64,000 nt of DNA from Ruminococcaceae bacterium UBA5891 (GTDB lineage: Bacteria; Bacillota; Clostridia; Oscillospirales; Acutalibacteraceae), in assembly GCA_002431945.1 (NCBI GenBank), contig DJET01000048.1, positions 18,385-82,384 on the forward strand, read 5' to 3'. This document shows positions 26,880 through 35,066 of the stretch, in pieces. Numbering within the stretch: the first letter of the stretch is position 1; each line of letters opens with the position of its first letter. Position numbers and translations under genes: made by a program. Under the pieces are notes generated by a model. That model was not told the origin of the DNA and searched no databases. It was given only the letters and a program-made list of their open reading frames with translations.

Positions 26880-27635
26880 ATGAAAAAAATGAAAAAACTC
26901 TTTCCTGCCCTTTGCCTGCTGCTGGTTTCGGCAACACTTCTGGGCACCTCCACCTACGCTTGGTTCTCGATGAACAAGAACGTGCATGCAAACAATATGC
27001 AAATCACCGCAAAAGCAGACACAACTTATCTGTTGATTAGTGCCGATAAAAACACTGCCGCAGGAATTCAAGAAGATAAAAAGATTGAAGTAAGTTTAGG
27101 TGAAAATAAAAATCTTTACCCTGCTGCACTTAAAACCAACACCAATCCGTTCACGGACGCAGACGACAACTGGTGGTATGCTTCGGCAAGCACAAGCGAC
27201 AAATCTACAAAGGACGATGAAACAGTAGTAACCTTTGGCGAGGCAAAATCTAAAAAGCCTACCGATGCAGAAGCTAAAGAAGACGCCACAACATTCACTG
27301 AGCGCGTACTTAAAAAGACCGTTTATCTAACTCTTGCAAAAGGCTCTGTAAATAAAGGCAAGTTAACGGTTAAGGCTACTGATTTTACAGACAGTATTGG
27401 TTCCGCCAATGCTACAAAGCTTGTGGTTGCAACTGCGACTAAGGCTCTCTACTTTGACGGAAATAATGCCGCAACTGCACAGGAACTCGTAGCCGACGGC
27501 GGAATGAGCGATAGTGAAGTTATCACTGTTAATATATATATGTATTTCGACGGTGAAAACGCTGATGTTTACACCGATAACATCACAGCACTCACTAGTG
27601 CATCAGCAAACATTCACTTTGCAATTGCAGACTGA
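26880..27635 (+). CDS. TasA-like SipW-dependent exported subunit, 251 residues
   Basis: A classic leader (about 1-27) ends in LLGTSTYAWFSMNKNVHANN, the AWFS motif of SipW/TasA-type precursors. The mature part is acidic, cysteine-free, and beta-strand rich (TVYLTLAKGSVNKGKLTVKA, VITVNIYMYFDGENAD). It is monocistronic or nearly so, with its own consensus promoter and c-di-GMP riboswitch B, and directly precedes a SipW-like peptidase gene. This makes it the best candidate for the major fibre subunit of the locus. Codon use and length fit TasA-like proteins (about 250-280 residues). Function as a filament protein is inferred. Confidence 0.75.
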   Translation: MKKMKKLFPALCLLLVSATLLGTSTYAWFSMNKNVHANNMQITAKADTTYLLISADKNTAAGIQEDKKIEVSLGENKNLYPAALKTNTNPFTDADDNWWYASASTSDKSTKDDETVVTFGEAKSKKPTDAEAKEDATTFTERVLKKTVYLTLAKGSVNKGKLTVKATDFTDSIGSANATKLVVATATKALYFDGNNAATAQELVADGGMSDSEVITVNIYMYFDGENADVYTDNITALTSASANIHFAIAD

Positions 27636-27691
27636 TTTTTTTGGAATAACCGGCCGATAAAATTGCTGCAACCGCAACAATTGCCGGAAAT

Positions 27692-27722
27692 GCACGCACG
27701 GGGATTTCTTTCCCGTGCGTGG
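27692..27722 (+). terminator. GC-rich hairpin between subunit and signal peptidase genes
   Basis: CACGCACGGG (27693-27702) pairs with CCCGTGCGTG (27712-27721) around a 9-base loop. No T-run follows, so it may stabilise the upstream mRNA or pause polymerase rather than terminate fully. Confidence 0.55.
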
Positions 27723-27825
27723 TCACGGTTATTTTCACTTTAAATTAAAATTAGGTTATTAAGCGGTAGGACGCGGACCGCACAGAGCCTTGTTAATTTT
27801 CTTTTCGGCATTTTTTAACAAATTA

Positions 27826-27854
27826 TTGACAGCTTTCGCTTAAACTGCTATAAT
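27826..27854 (+). promoter_or_regulatory. Sigma-A promoter of the first signal peptidase gene
   Basis: TTGACA (27826-27831), 17 bases, TATAAT (27849-27854), 58 bases before the start codon. No riboswitch follows it. Confidence 0.85.
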
Positions 27855-27911
27855 TTAATCTGGCATTTTATAATTTTTTTGGATATTATCAATTTGAAAG
27901 GAAGTAAATAA

Positions 27912-28628
27912 ATGGCAGGAAAAAAAAGTGCTGAAAAGGCAATTAAAATTGTTGTAAATACTTTGGTTTGGCTTTTCGTTGTTTTTGCAATCGTTATAAC
28001 GGTTTTGGCTTTCGCCGCCCAGTCCGATCCGGACGGGGTTCCGGCTATCGGTGGCAAGTGCATTTTAACCGTTCAGTCCGATTCAATGAAGGGCGTTTTT
28101 AACAAGGGCGATATTATCATTGCAGAAAAGCTTAGCGATAAAGAAAAAAGCGAGCTTGCGGTAAAGGATATTATCAGCTTTAAAACCGACCTTAACGGCG
28201 ACGGCGTAAAGGAAATAAACTCCCACCGCATTACCGAGGTTATAAAAGGCGAAAACGGCGAAATTTCTTATAAAACAATGGGTGATAACACACTCGGCGA
28301 GGATACCGGAGAGGTTGCCGCCGCCGATGTTATAGGCAAATACAACGGCACGCGCATTAAGGGACTCGGCGGCTTTCTTGATTTTCTTCAGAAGCCTAAG
28401 GGCTTTTTGGTAGTTGTTGTTATTCCGTTAATTCTTTTCTTTGTGTTTGAGCTTGCAAACTTTATTAAAACGTTTATTCAGGTTAAAAACGGCGATAAAA
28501 AGCAGATTACCGCCGAGGACGAGGCGCTCATTCGCAAACAGGCTGTTGAAGAATATCTGCGCCAGCAAAAGGCGGCGGCAGACAGTAACGGGGAAAATTC
28601 CTCTGACGCTACCGACATTGATAAATAG
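27912..28628 (+). CDS. sipW: Signal peptidase I, SipW/ER type (first copy)
   Basis: A 238-residue membrane peptidase. An N-terminal membrane segment (about 15-36) is followed by the catalytic region: Ser58 in TVQSDSMKGVF and His105 in INSHRITEV, then YKTMGDNTLGED. Use of His instead of Lys as general base marks the archaeal/ER type to which SipW belongs. A second membrane segment (about 168-188) and a cytoplasmic tail with coiled-coil character (ITAEDEALIRKQAVEEYL) complete it. It should cleave the AWF-type leaders of the nearby exported proteins. Start has GAAAGGAAG 8 bases upstream. The gene is directly behind the TasA-like gene, as in other TasA loci. The symbol follows Bacillus usage for the function. 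Confidence 0.85.
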   Translation: MAGKKSAEKAIKIVVNTLVWLFVVFAIVITVLAFAAQSDPDGVPAIGGKCILTVQSDSMKGVFNKGDIIIAEKLSDKEKSELAVKDIISFKTDLNGDGVKEINSHRITEVIKGENGEISYKTMGDNTLGEDTGEVAAADVIGKYNGTRIKGLGGFLDFLQKPKGFLVVVVIPLILFFVFELANFIKTFIQVKNGDKKQITAEDEALIRKQAVEEYLRQQKAAADSNGENSSDATDIDK

Positions 28629-28641
28629 TTTTATTGGCTGT

Positions 28642-28676
28642 CGCTCTGCGCCTGCTAAGGCGGCAGAGCGGTTTTT
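28642..28676 (+). terminator. Intrinsic terminator after the first signal peptidase gene
   Basis: Stem CGCTCTGC-GCC with GGC-G-GCAGAGCG (28642-28652 and 28659-28670) followed by GTTTTTAT. The AAA+ gene starts 36 bases later without a clear promoter, so some read-through is likely. Confidence 0.75.
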
Positions 28677-28711
28677 ATATGATTATTTTTATTGCATAGG
28701 GAGAAATCGTT

Positions 28712-30298
28712 ATGGACGGTTTTATGAATTGGTTTTTTGCCTTTATGACAACAATGCTAAGGGCTGTTTGGGGCAGTATTTCCGGCTTTTTCGGCGGAAT
28801 AATTCAAATATTCAACTTTCCGCTTTATTTTGAGCAGATAAACCGTTTCAAGGGCGATTTTAATTTTATGGGGTGGGTTCTTGCCATTCTCACCTTTATT
28901 ATTGCATATGCGATTTGGTTTGCAATTATATTTATTATAATCATATTCATAAGAAAGTACCTTCGTTTCCGCAAAAGCATTGTAGGCAACGAGGATCTGC
29001 TTGAAGAAATCGCGGATCTGCACCGCGACGTTTTGCGCCTTACAAACGAAAAGGAAAAAATCCTTGCTATGAAGTTTGAGCCTTCGGGCTTATCCTATGA
29101 GGATTTAAAAACTATATTTGAAGACGAAAAGGAAAAGAACGCCGCCGTTTTGCCGCAGGCAAAGGAAATAGCCCCCGAAAGCGGCGATACAAGCGGCGCT
29201 TTTGCCGAAAACGAAAGCAAGCGCTTTTTCAGGCTTTCCGCGGTGGACGACAAATACAAATATTATTTACCGCCCGAATACGACCGCAGTATGTCGCTTT
29301 CCGAGCTGTGCGACGATATACGCAATTTTGCCTGCACACGTTCAAAGCTTTACTATGAAATACGCACTATCCGCCTTATGATAGCAGGTCTTGCCTCTAC
29401 AAAGCTTATTTTACTACAGGGTATTTCGGGTACGGGTAAAACCTCCCTGCCGTATATGATGGGCAAATACTTTATGAACGACGCCACAATAGCTTCGGTT
29501 CAGCCCTCATGGCGCGACCGCACCGAGCTTTTCGGTTATTTTAACGAGTTTACCAAAAAATTCAACGAAACCGAGGTTCTTAAAAGAATTTACGAATCCT
29601 CTTATAACGACGATATAAACGTTATAATACTCGACGAAATGAATATTGCGCGCGTTGAGTACTATTTTGCGGAAATGCTTTCAATTCTTGAAATGCCCAA
29701 TTCCGACGAATGGAAAATAGAGCTTGTGCCCTCTACCCTATCGAGCGACCCTAAGCATTTGGTTGACGGAAAGCTTCAGATCCCGCAAAACGTATGGTAT
29801 ATAGGCACTGCAAATAACGACGATTCCACCTTTGCGGTTTCAGACAAGGTTTACGACCGTGCGCTTGTAATAAACCTTGACAGCAAGGGCGTTCCGTTTG
29901 AGGCGCCCGATACAGAGCCAAAGCACATTTGCTACTCTTACGTTGAATCGCTTTACAGTAAGGCTATAAGCGAAAATCCCGTAAGCGACGAGCTTATCGA
30001 AAAGATTGCAAACCTTGATCTTTATGTTATCGAAAGGTTCCGTATTGCGTTCGGTAACCGTATTATGAAGCAGCTTAAAATATTCGTTCCGGTTTACGTT
30101 GCCTGCGGCGGCAGCGAGCTTGACGGCATAGACTATATTCTTGCCACCAAGGTGTTCCGCAAGTTTGAGGGACTTAATATGTCGCTTATCCGTGACGAAA
30201 TAAGAGGGCTGATACTTTATATGGACACCCTTTTCGGAAAAGGCACTATGAAAGAATGTATCGCCTTCCTTGAAAGATTGCAGAAGAGTATGTACTGA
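28712..30298 (+). CDS. Membrane-anchored McrB-like AAA+ ATPase
   Basis: This 528-residue protein has two hydrophobic stretches at the N-terminus (about 5-35 and 53-82), a coiled-coil segment (about 90-120) and then an AAA+ module of the McrB/dynein-like branch. Walker A is GISGTGKTS (237-245), Walker B is VIILDEMNIARVEYYFAEML with Asp308/Glu309, and sensor 1 is WYIGTANNDDSTFAVSDKVYDRA. McrB proteins drive DNA translocation in restriction, but here there is no DNA-recognition domain, the protein is membrane tethered, and the next gene is a DUF2357-like partner among SipW peptidases. A role in assembly or quality control of surface fibres is inferred. AGGGAGAA precedes the ATG. Confidence 0.75.
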   Translation: MDGFMNWFFAFMTTMLRAVWGSISGFFGGIIQIFNFPLYFEQINRFKGDFNFMGWVLAILTFIIAYAIWFAIIFIIIIFIRKYLRFRKSIVGNEDLLEEIADLHRDVLRLTNEKEKILAMKFEPSGLSYEDLKTIFEDEKEKNAAVLPQAKEIAPESGDTSGAFAENESKRFFRLSAVDDKYKYYLPPEYDRSMSLSELCDDIRNFACTRSKLYYEIRTIRLMIAGLASTKLILLQGISGTGKTSLPYMMGKYFMNDATIASVQPSWRDRTELFGYFNEFTKKFNETEVLKRIYESSYNDDINVIILDEMNIARVEYYFAEMLSILEMPNSDEWKIELVPSTLSSDPKHLVDGKLQIPQNVWYIGTANNDDSTFAVSDKVYDRALVINLDSKGVPFEAPDTEPKHICYSYVESLYSKAISENPVSDELIEKIANLDLYVIERFRIAFGNRIMKQLKIFVPVYVACGGSELDGIDYILATKVFRKFEGLNMSLIRDEIRGLILYMDTLFGKGTMKECIAFLERLQKSMY

Positions 30299-30317
30299 TT
30301 TATAATAAGGAGGGATT

Positions 30318-31730
30318 ATTACGGCGATCGAAAATGACAAAAGCACAGCGTTTAAGCAGGTTTATGACGATACCGTTTATTTTGTAGACAGCATTGTAAA
30401 CAGCTATGATGTTTTCCCTTCTATTTTAAAAATGATGAAGGACGGCAAAGCCTCTATTGAGCTTAAAAAGAAATATCTTTTGCGCGCAATAGACGAAACG
30501 TGGGTAAATATTATTGAAGACACCCTGCCCTCAATAGACGCGGTTATAAGAAACCCCGCAAAGCACATTGAGGAACGGGAGGAAATATTGCCCATAGAAT
30601 TATCGCACAATATTACAAGCCGCTCGCTTCAGCATCTTTCCCAGCATACCAACCTTATTTCAAGAATAGAGGGAGATACGATAATCCCCTCGAAAATTCT
30701 TAATGTTTTTAAAGACGAAACCATTAAAACCTATGAAAATAAGTTTGTTAACACGCTTATAAACAGGCTTTTTGCCTTTGTAAACCGCCGTTATGAAATC
30801 GCGCTGGCACAAGGTCAGGACGAAAAAACCACAAGCATAAATTTTAACGAAGATTTTGAGCACGGAAAAATAAAGGGCAAAATGCAGTTTAAAATTGAAA
30901 TATCAGAGCCGTCGGGAGCAGATGATGAGGATAAAGCCGACCGAAATTACACATACACTACCGATATTTGGCGCAGAGTTAAACGGCTTAACAGCATTTG
31001 CTCGGATTATATAACCTCGGAATTTGCCGCGGCTATGGGAAAAAGCTATATCCGCCCCCCTGTTATGCGCACAAACGCAATACTTAAAAACAAAAATCTG
31101 CGTAAGTGCTTAGCGCTTTGGCAGTTTATTGAAAGCTATGATAATGCCGGTTACAGTATGCTTGTGCAGGAGGATCTTGAAAAGGTGGACGAAACCTATG
31201 TTAAGGAGCTTTATTCAACCTTAGCCCTGCAGTACCTTATTTTCAGGTACAATATAAACAACGAATTTGAAGCCGACAGCACGCTTGATTCCAAAATAAC
31301 AGACGATGTTATTAATCCTAAGATAATAAACGAGCTCGGCAAGACGGATAAAGGCGAATACGATATTATTCTTGATGAAAAGCGTATACCCATACCCTCT
31401 AAGGGCAGGTACGGCACGCTTACGCCGGAGGACCGCCTGATGTTGCAATCAATTGAAATAGCCCTTAAAGCCGATGAACTGTTAAAAGCGGACGAGTATC
31501 ACCCCGAACTGCATCCGGCGGACATTCCTGAGCCAGAACCCAATGCCGTTATACCGGAACCGGACGGTATAACCGGCGAAGCCCCGAATACGCCGATAGA
31601 AACGAACGGCGCCGATAAGACTGTAAGCACAGTTGTTAAAATAAGCAAGGCAAACCGCGTAAGGCGCGCAAAAAGGCAGTACGGCATATACAAAGTGAAG
31701 GTCAAGGGTACAAAAAATGGTAAAATGTAA
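30318..31730 (+). CDS. DUF2357-like partner of the McrB-like ATPase, probable non-canonical start
   Basis: This protein of about 470 residues resembles DUF2357-type proteins that accompany McrB-like ATPases (TYENKFVNTLINRLFAFVNR, then DIWRRVKRLNSICSDY). The C-terminus is proline-rich and then basic (KANRVRRAKRQYG). The first in-frame ATG (30432) has no ribosome binding site. A strong AAGGAGGG lies at 30307-30314, and the frame is open from it, giving plausible starts ATT at 30318 or ACG at 30321 but no ATG, GTG or TTG. The extra 38 residues (VYDDTVYFVDSIVNSYDVF) look like real protein. No clear nuclease motif was found. It overlaps the second signal peptidase gene by 14 bases. Confidence 0.6.
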   Translation: MTAIENDKSTAFKQVYDDTVYFVDSIVNSYDVFPSILKMMKDGKASIELKKKYLLRAIDETWVNIIEDTLPSIDAVIRNPAKHIEEREEILPIELSHNITSRSLQHLSQHTNLISRIEGDTIIPSKILNVFKDETIKTYENKFVNTLINRLFAFVNRRYEIALAQGQDEKTTSINFNEDFEHGKIKGKMQFKIEISEPSGADDEDKADRNYTYTTDIWRRVKRLNSICSDYITSEFAAAMGKSYIRPPVMRTNAILKNKNLRKCLALWQFIESYDNAGYSMLVQEDLEKVDETYVKELYSTLALQYLIFRYNINNEFEADSTLDSKITDDVINPKIINELGKTDKGEYDIILDEKRIPIPSKGRYGTLTPEDRLMLQSIEIALKADELLKADEYHPELHPADIPEPEPNAVIPEPDGITGEAPNTPIETNGADKTVSTVVKISKANRVRRAKRQYGIYKVKVKGTKNGKM

Positions 31731-32355
31731 ATTACTTAAAGCCTTAAAAAACGCGGTTTTTTACATTGTTATAATAGTGCTTGCCGCCCTTTGCCTGTTT
31801 ATAATCATATCAAAAAAGAACGGGAATCCGCCGTTTTTTTTCGGCTACAGCGTTATGTGGGTAAAAACCGAAAGTATGGAGCCGGAAATACCGCGGCAAA
31901 GCTATATTTTGATAAAAAGAGCCAAGGCGCAGGAAATAAAAGAAAACGATATTATAACCTTTATTTCCGACGACCCTTTGATAAAAGGTTATTATAACAC
32001 CCACAGGGTTATTGAAATAAAGGGAAACAACGAAGAATTTGTCACTAAAGGCGATAATAACTTCGGCGAGGATAAATATACCGCAAAGGCTGATAATATT
32101 GTTGCAAGGTATATAAGGGTTTTGCCGTTTTTATCGGGAACAGGTAAGTTTTTATCCTCCGAAATTGGCATTATGTCTGTAACAATGCTTATGCTCGGAC
32201 TTATGGTTCTTTTGTATCTTCCCGATATGTATAAAGGGTTAAGGCTTAAACAGACCGTTCAAGAGGAAGAACGGAAAAAGGAAATGGACCGTATTTTTAA
32301 AGAAGAAATTGAAAAGCTTAAGGCGGAAAATGCCGAAAAGGACGATAGGGTTTGA
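31717..32355 (+). CDS. Signal peptidase I, SipW/ER type (second copy)
   Basis: A 212-residue peptidase with an N-terminal membrane segment (about 13-32), catalytic Ser53 in VKTESMEPEI and His96 in YYNTHRVIEI, then TKGDNNFGED, a second membrane segment (about 152-172) and a charged coiled-coil tail. Like the first copy it uses His, the ER/SipW type. The two proteins differ strongly outside the motifs, so they may process different leader classes (for example the NSLGWF and TYAWFS leaders). It overlaps the DUF2357-like gene, showing tight coupling with the AAA+ pair. Confidence 0.85.
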   Translation: MVKCKLLKALKNAVFYIVIIVLAALCLFIIISKKNGNPPFFFGYSVMWVKTESMEPEIPRQSYILIKRAKAQEIKENDIITFISDDPLIKGYYNTHRVIEIKGNNEEFVTKGDNNFGEDKYTAKADNIVARYIRVLPFLSGTGKFLSSEIGIMSVTMLMLGLMVLLYLPDMYKGLRLKQTVQEEERKKEMDRIFKEEIEKLKAENAEKDDRV

Positions 32356-32405
32356 CTCTCGTAAACCTACCCGCCTATGCAAATATGAAAGGAAACGTGC
32401 CGAAT

Positions 32406-32639
32406 ATGTTTGAAAAACTGGGGCTTAAAAGAAAAATTGCCAAATATAAAAAGAATATTGCAGAGCTTGAGCAAAAGCGCTCGCGTTCGCAGGCGGCTTT
32501 GGTTGAGGCTATCCTTACGCACACCACACCGAATGACGACGACGTTGACTATTTCAATCACTTTACAGGTCTTATAAATGCCGAGCGCGACAAAATGCAC
32601 GTTGCTATGAAGGAATTGGAAGAGCTTGAGAAAAAATAA
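32406..32639 (+). CDS. Small coiled-coil protein, 77 residues
   Basis: A highly charged helical protein (KKNIAELEQKRSRSQAAL, then MKELEELEKK) with no membrane segment; most of it should form a coiled coil. The ATG at 32406 is preferred because AAAGGAAA lies 10 bases before it; a TTG at 32352 overlapping the peptidase stop is the alternative. Both signal peptidases and the ATPase also have coiled-coil segments, so it might link them. No family is recognised. Confidence 0.55.
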   Translation: MFEKLGLKRKIAKYKKNIAELEQKRSRSQAALVEAILTHTTPNDDDVDYFNHFTGLINAERDKMHVAMKELEELEKK

Positions 32640-32699
32640 ACCGCAGACAGATTCAGGCTGATTTCATAGGCTTACGGGAGTCGGCCTAAGGTGAGGGTT

Positions 32700-35006
32700 A
32701 TGAGAAAAATTTTCAGAAAACATGCTCCCGAAATAGCTTTGGTGTTTGCAACCGTTTTGTCGTTTGTACTTATGGGCTGCAGCATTGTAATGCTTAAAGA
32801 GTACACAAAGGAGCTTGAAGATCAGGCGGCCTTAAAGGGCCTTTTGTATGCTACGGATATTTCCTCGCTGCTTTCCAAGACCGTGCAAAGCTACAATAAC
32901 AAAACAGAATTGCTGGCTGAAAAAATTGCCGCGAACGCAAGCGACAGCGCCGATTTTTCAAACGTGCTCAACCGTATGGAAGCAAGCGGCGAGGATAAGC
33001 AATTCAGCGACGTTATGGATATCCGTTATTTTAAAAACGGCGTAGAATACAGCATTGTCGGCGACGTTTATAATAAAACGCTTGAAGCCGAAACCGTTGT
33101 GCGGTATTCAAGCTCGGCAGAAGCGGTGTGCGCAGGTCTTGTAAACGATAAATACAAAAATATTTCCGCCGTTGCCTTTTGCGCGCCTATATATAACTGC
33201 GCGTTTGCGGATTCAATAGTAGCATTTTACCCGCCTTCAATCGTTACAGGCTATAAAAACGAGGTAAAGGAAGAATATGTAGGTGTTTCGGAGATAACCG
33301 CCGTTTGCTCTAACGAGGGTGAAATACTTGAAATATTATCAAATAACAATTACGGGCTTACGGTTCATAACAACATTTACGAAGCGCTTGAATCGAAAAC
33401 CAACAGCAAAGAGGTTATCGATAAAATAAGAGAGCTTGTAAACGCAGGCTCAACCGGTTCGTTTTCGGTAACCGTAGACGGCGCAAGCCATATAATATCT
33501 ATCGGAAGTGTGGGCAAAAGCGGCACAAGCTTTTCAATTATAGGTCTTTACCGCTCTGCGGCAATTTACAGCACGGGATATACAACCATAAACACCATAT
33601 TAGGCGCTTTAATCATCTTTTTTATAATCCTTGTTTTCTTGGCGCTTTACTTTATTATAAGCCGCCGCTCCACCAACAACCGCATTTTAACAATCAACGA
33701 TAAAAACACAAGGCTTAATTGCCCCTCGAAGGTTAAATTTCAGCGTGTGGCGCAGGAGATCATCACACGAAACAGGGGTTCTAATTTTGCCGTTGTTACT
33801 ATCGATCTTAAGCATTACCGCTATCTTTCCGAGCAGCTTGACCGCGATTCGGTAACACAGATCTTACTGTATTTAAAAATGCTTTTCAGCAAGTCTCTGC
33901 GTATTGATGAGACCTATGCGTATCTTGACGACGGTAAATTCGTTCTTTTGTACCATTATAAAAATATGGAAAGTCTGTCCGCGCGGGTACAGATGCTTTC
34001 AAGCGTTGCCGGCACCTATAAGGACCGTTTGCCGGGCGGCTATCACATTGAATTTTTCGGCGGTATATTCGAGGTTCCCAAGGATAAAGCAATGGAAGTC
34101 CGCAAAATGATAGACCGTGCCAACGAAGCAAAGGACGCTTCTACCCTTCCGTATAATTTTGCTTCATTCAGGGTATACGATAAAAATATGGATAAGCTCC
34201 ACGAGCAGCGGGAGTATATAGAGGTTCATATGAACAGCGCCCTTGAGCAAAAGCATTTTATGGTATTTTATCAGCCGAAATATAACATATCAAACGACCG
34301 ACCCGACGGGTCAGAGGCGCTTGTGCGCTGGTATAATCCGAATACGGACGAATATATGAAGCCCGGAATATTTATGCCCTTATTTGAGGCAAACCGCTTT
34401 GTTATAAAGCTTGATAAATACGTTTATGAAAACGTTTGTATGTATATAAGTGAATCCGTTGCAAGGGGAAACACGGTTTATCCCGTTTCGGTAAACGTTT
34501 CGCGAATTACCGCAACCCAAAAAAACTTTGTAAGGGATTATGTTGAAATTAAAAACAAGTATAACATTGCAGACGGTTTTTTAACTCTGGAATTTACCGA
34601 AAGCTTTGCATTTGAAAACTACGAATTGCTGCGCGAAACAGTTGCGGTGCTTCACGAAAACGGTTTTAAATGCTCAATAGACGATTTCGGAACAGGATAC
34701 TCCTCTTATAATCTTATTAAAGAAATTCCTATGGACGAAATAAAGCTTGATCAGTTTTTTATTCATCGCGGCATTTCCGAAAAGCGCGACGATATTATTC
34801 TTGAAAACGTTATCAAGCTTGGCAAATCGCTTAATATGAAGGTGACTCAAGAGGGTGTGCAGACCCCCGAACAACTTGAAAGAATTAAAAGCTTCGGCTG
34901 CGATGTTGTTCAGGGATATTACTATTCAAAGCCCCTGCCGCTAAGCGACTTTATTGCTTTTATGGAGCAGTCGTCGCGTAACAGTATGTTTACCGACAGA
35001 TTTTGA
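32700..35006 (+). CDS. Membrane c-di-GMP phosphodiesterase with degenerate GGDEF and intact EAL domain
   Basis: This 768-residue protein has a membrane segment (about 13-35), an extracellular sensor of Cache-like size (about 40-290), a second membrane segment (about 295-320), a GGDEF domain and an EAL domain. The GGDEF signature is replaced by YLDDGKFVLL (about residue 408), so no cyclase activity is expected. The EAL domain keeps SEALVRW (about 537), LTLEFTES, IDDFGTGYSS (about 660), MDEIKLDQFF and TQEGVQTPEQ (about 716), so hydrolysis of c-di-GMP to pGpG is expected. The ATG at 32700 has AAGGTG 6 bases upstream. With the cyclase gene just downstream it would set the ligand level read by the three riboswitches. 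Confidence 0.88.
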   Translation: MRKIFRKHAPEIALVFATVLSFVLMGCSIVMLKEYTKELEDQAALKGLLYATDISSLLSKTVQSYNNKTELLAEKIAANASDSADFSNVLNRMEASGEDKQFSDVMDIRYFKNGVEYSIVGDVYNKTLEAETVVRYSSSAEAVCAGLVNDKYKNISAVAFCAPIYNCAFADSIVAFYPPSIVTGYKNEVKEEYVGVSEITAVCSNEGEILEILSNNNYGLTVHNNIYEALESKTNSKEVIDKIRELVNAGSTGSFSVTVDGASHIISIGSVGKSGTSFSIIGLYRSAAIYSTGYTTINTILGALIIFFIILVFLALYFIISRRSTNNRILTINDKNTRLNCPSKVKFQRVAQEIITRNRGSNFAVVTIDLKHYRYLSEQLDRDSVTQILLYLKMLFSKSLRIDETYAYLDDGKFVLLYHYKNMESLSARVQMLSSVAGTYKDRLPGGYHIEFFGGIFEVPKDKAMEVRKMIDRANEAKDASTLPYNFASFRVYDKNMDKLHEQREYIEVHMNSALEQKHFMVFYQPKYNISNDRPDGSEALVRWYNPNTDEYMKPGIFMPLFEANRFVIKLDKYVYENVCMYISESVARGNTVYPVSVNVSRITATQKNFVRDYVEIKNKYNIADGFLTLEFTESFAFENYELLRETVAVLHENGFKCSIDDFGTGYSSYNLIKEIPMDEIKLDQFFIHRGISEKRDDIILENVIKLGKSLNMKVTQEGVQTPEQLERIKSFGCDVVQGYYYSKPLPLSDFIAFMEQSSRNSMFTDRF

Positions 35007-35066
35007 TATTTATTTTTGTTTTTTCACTTTACGGCACCTGTTTGATTTCAGAAGGAAGGCAAAATT

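Noticed and set aside
28712..31730. A type IV McrBC restriction system
   Set aside because: No methyl-DNA-binding domain, no recognisable McrC nuclease motif, and the ATPase is membrane anchored among secretion genes. Kept only as an alternative.
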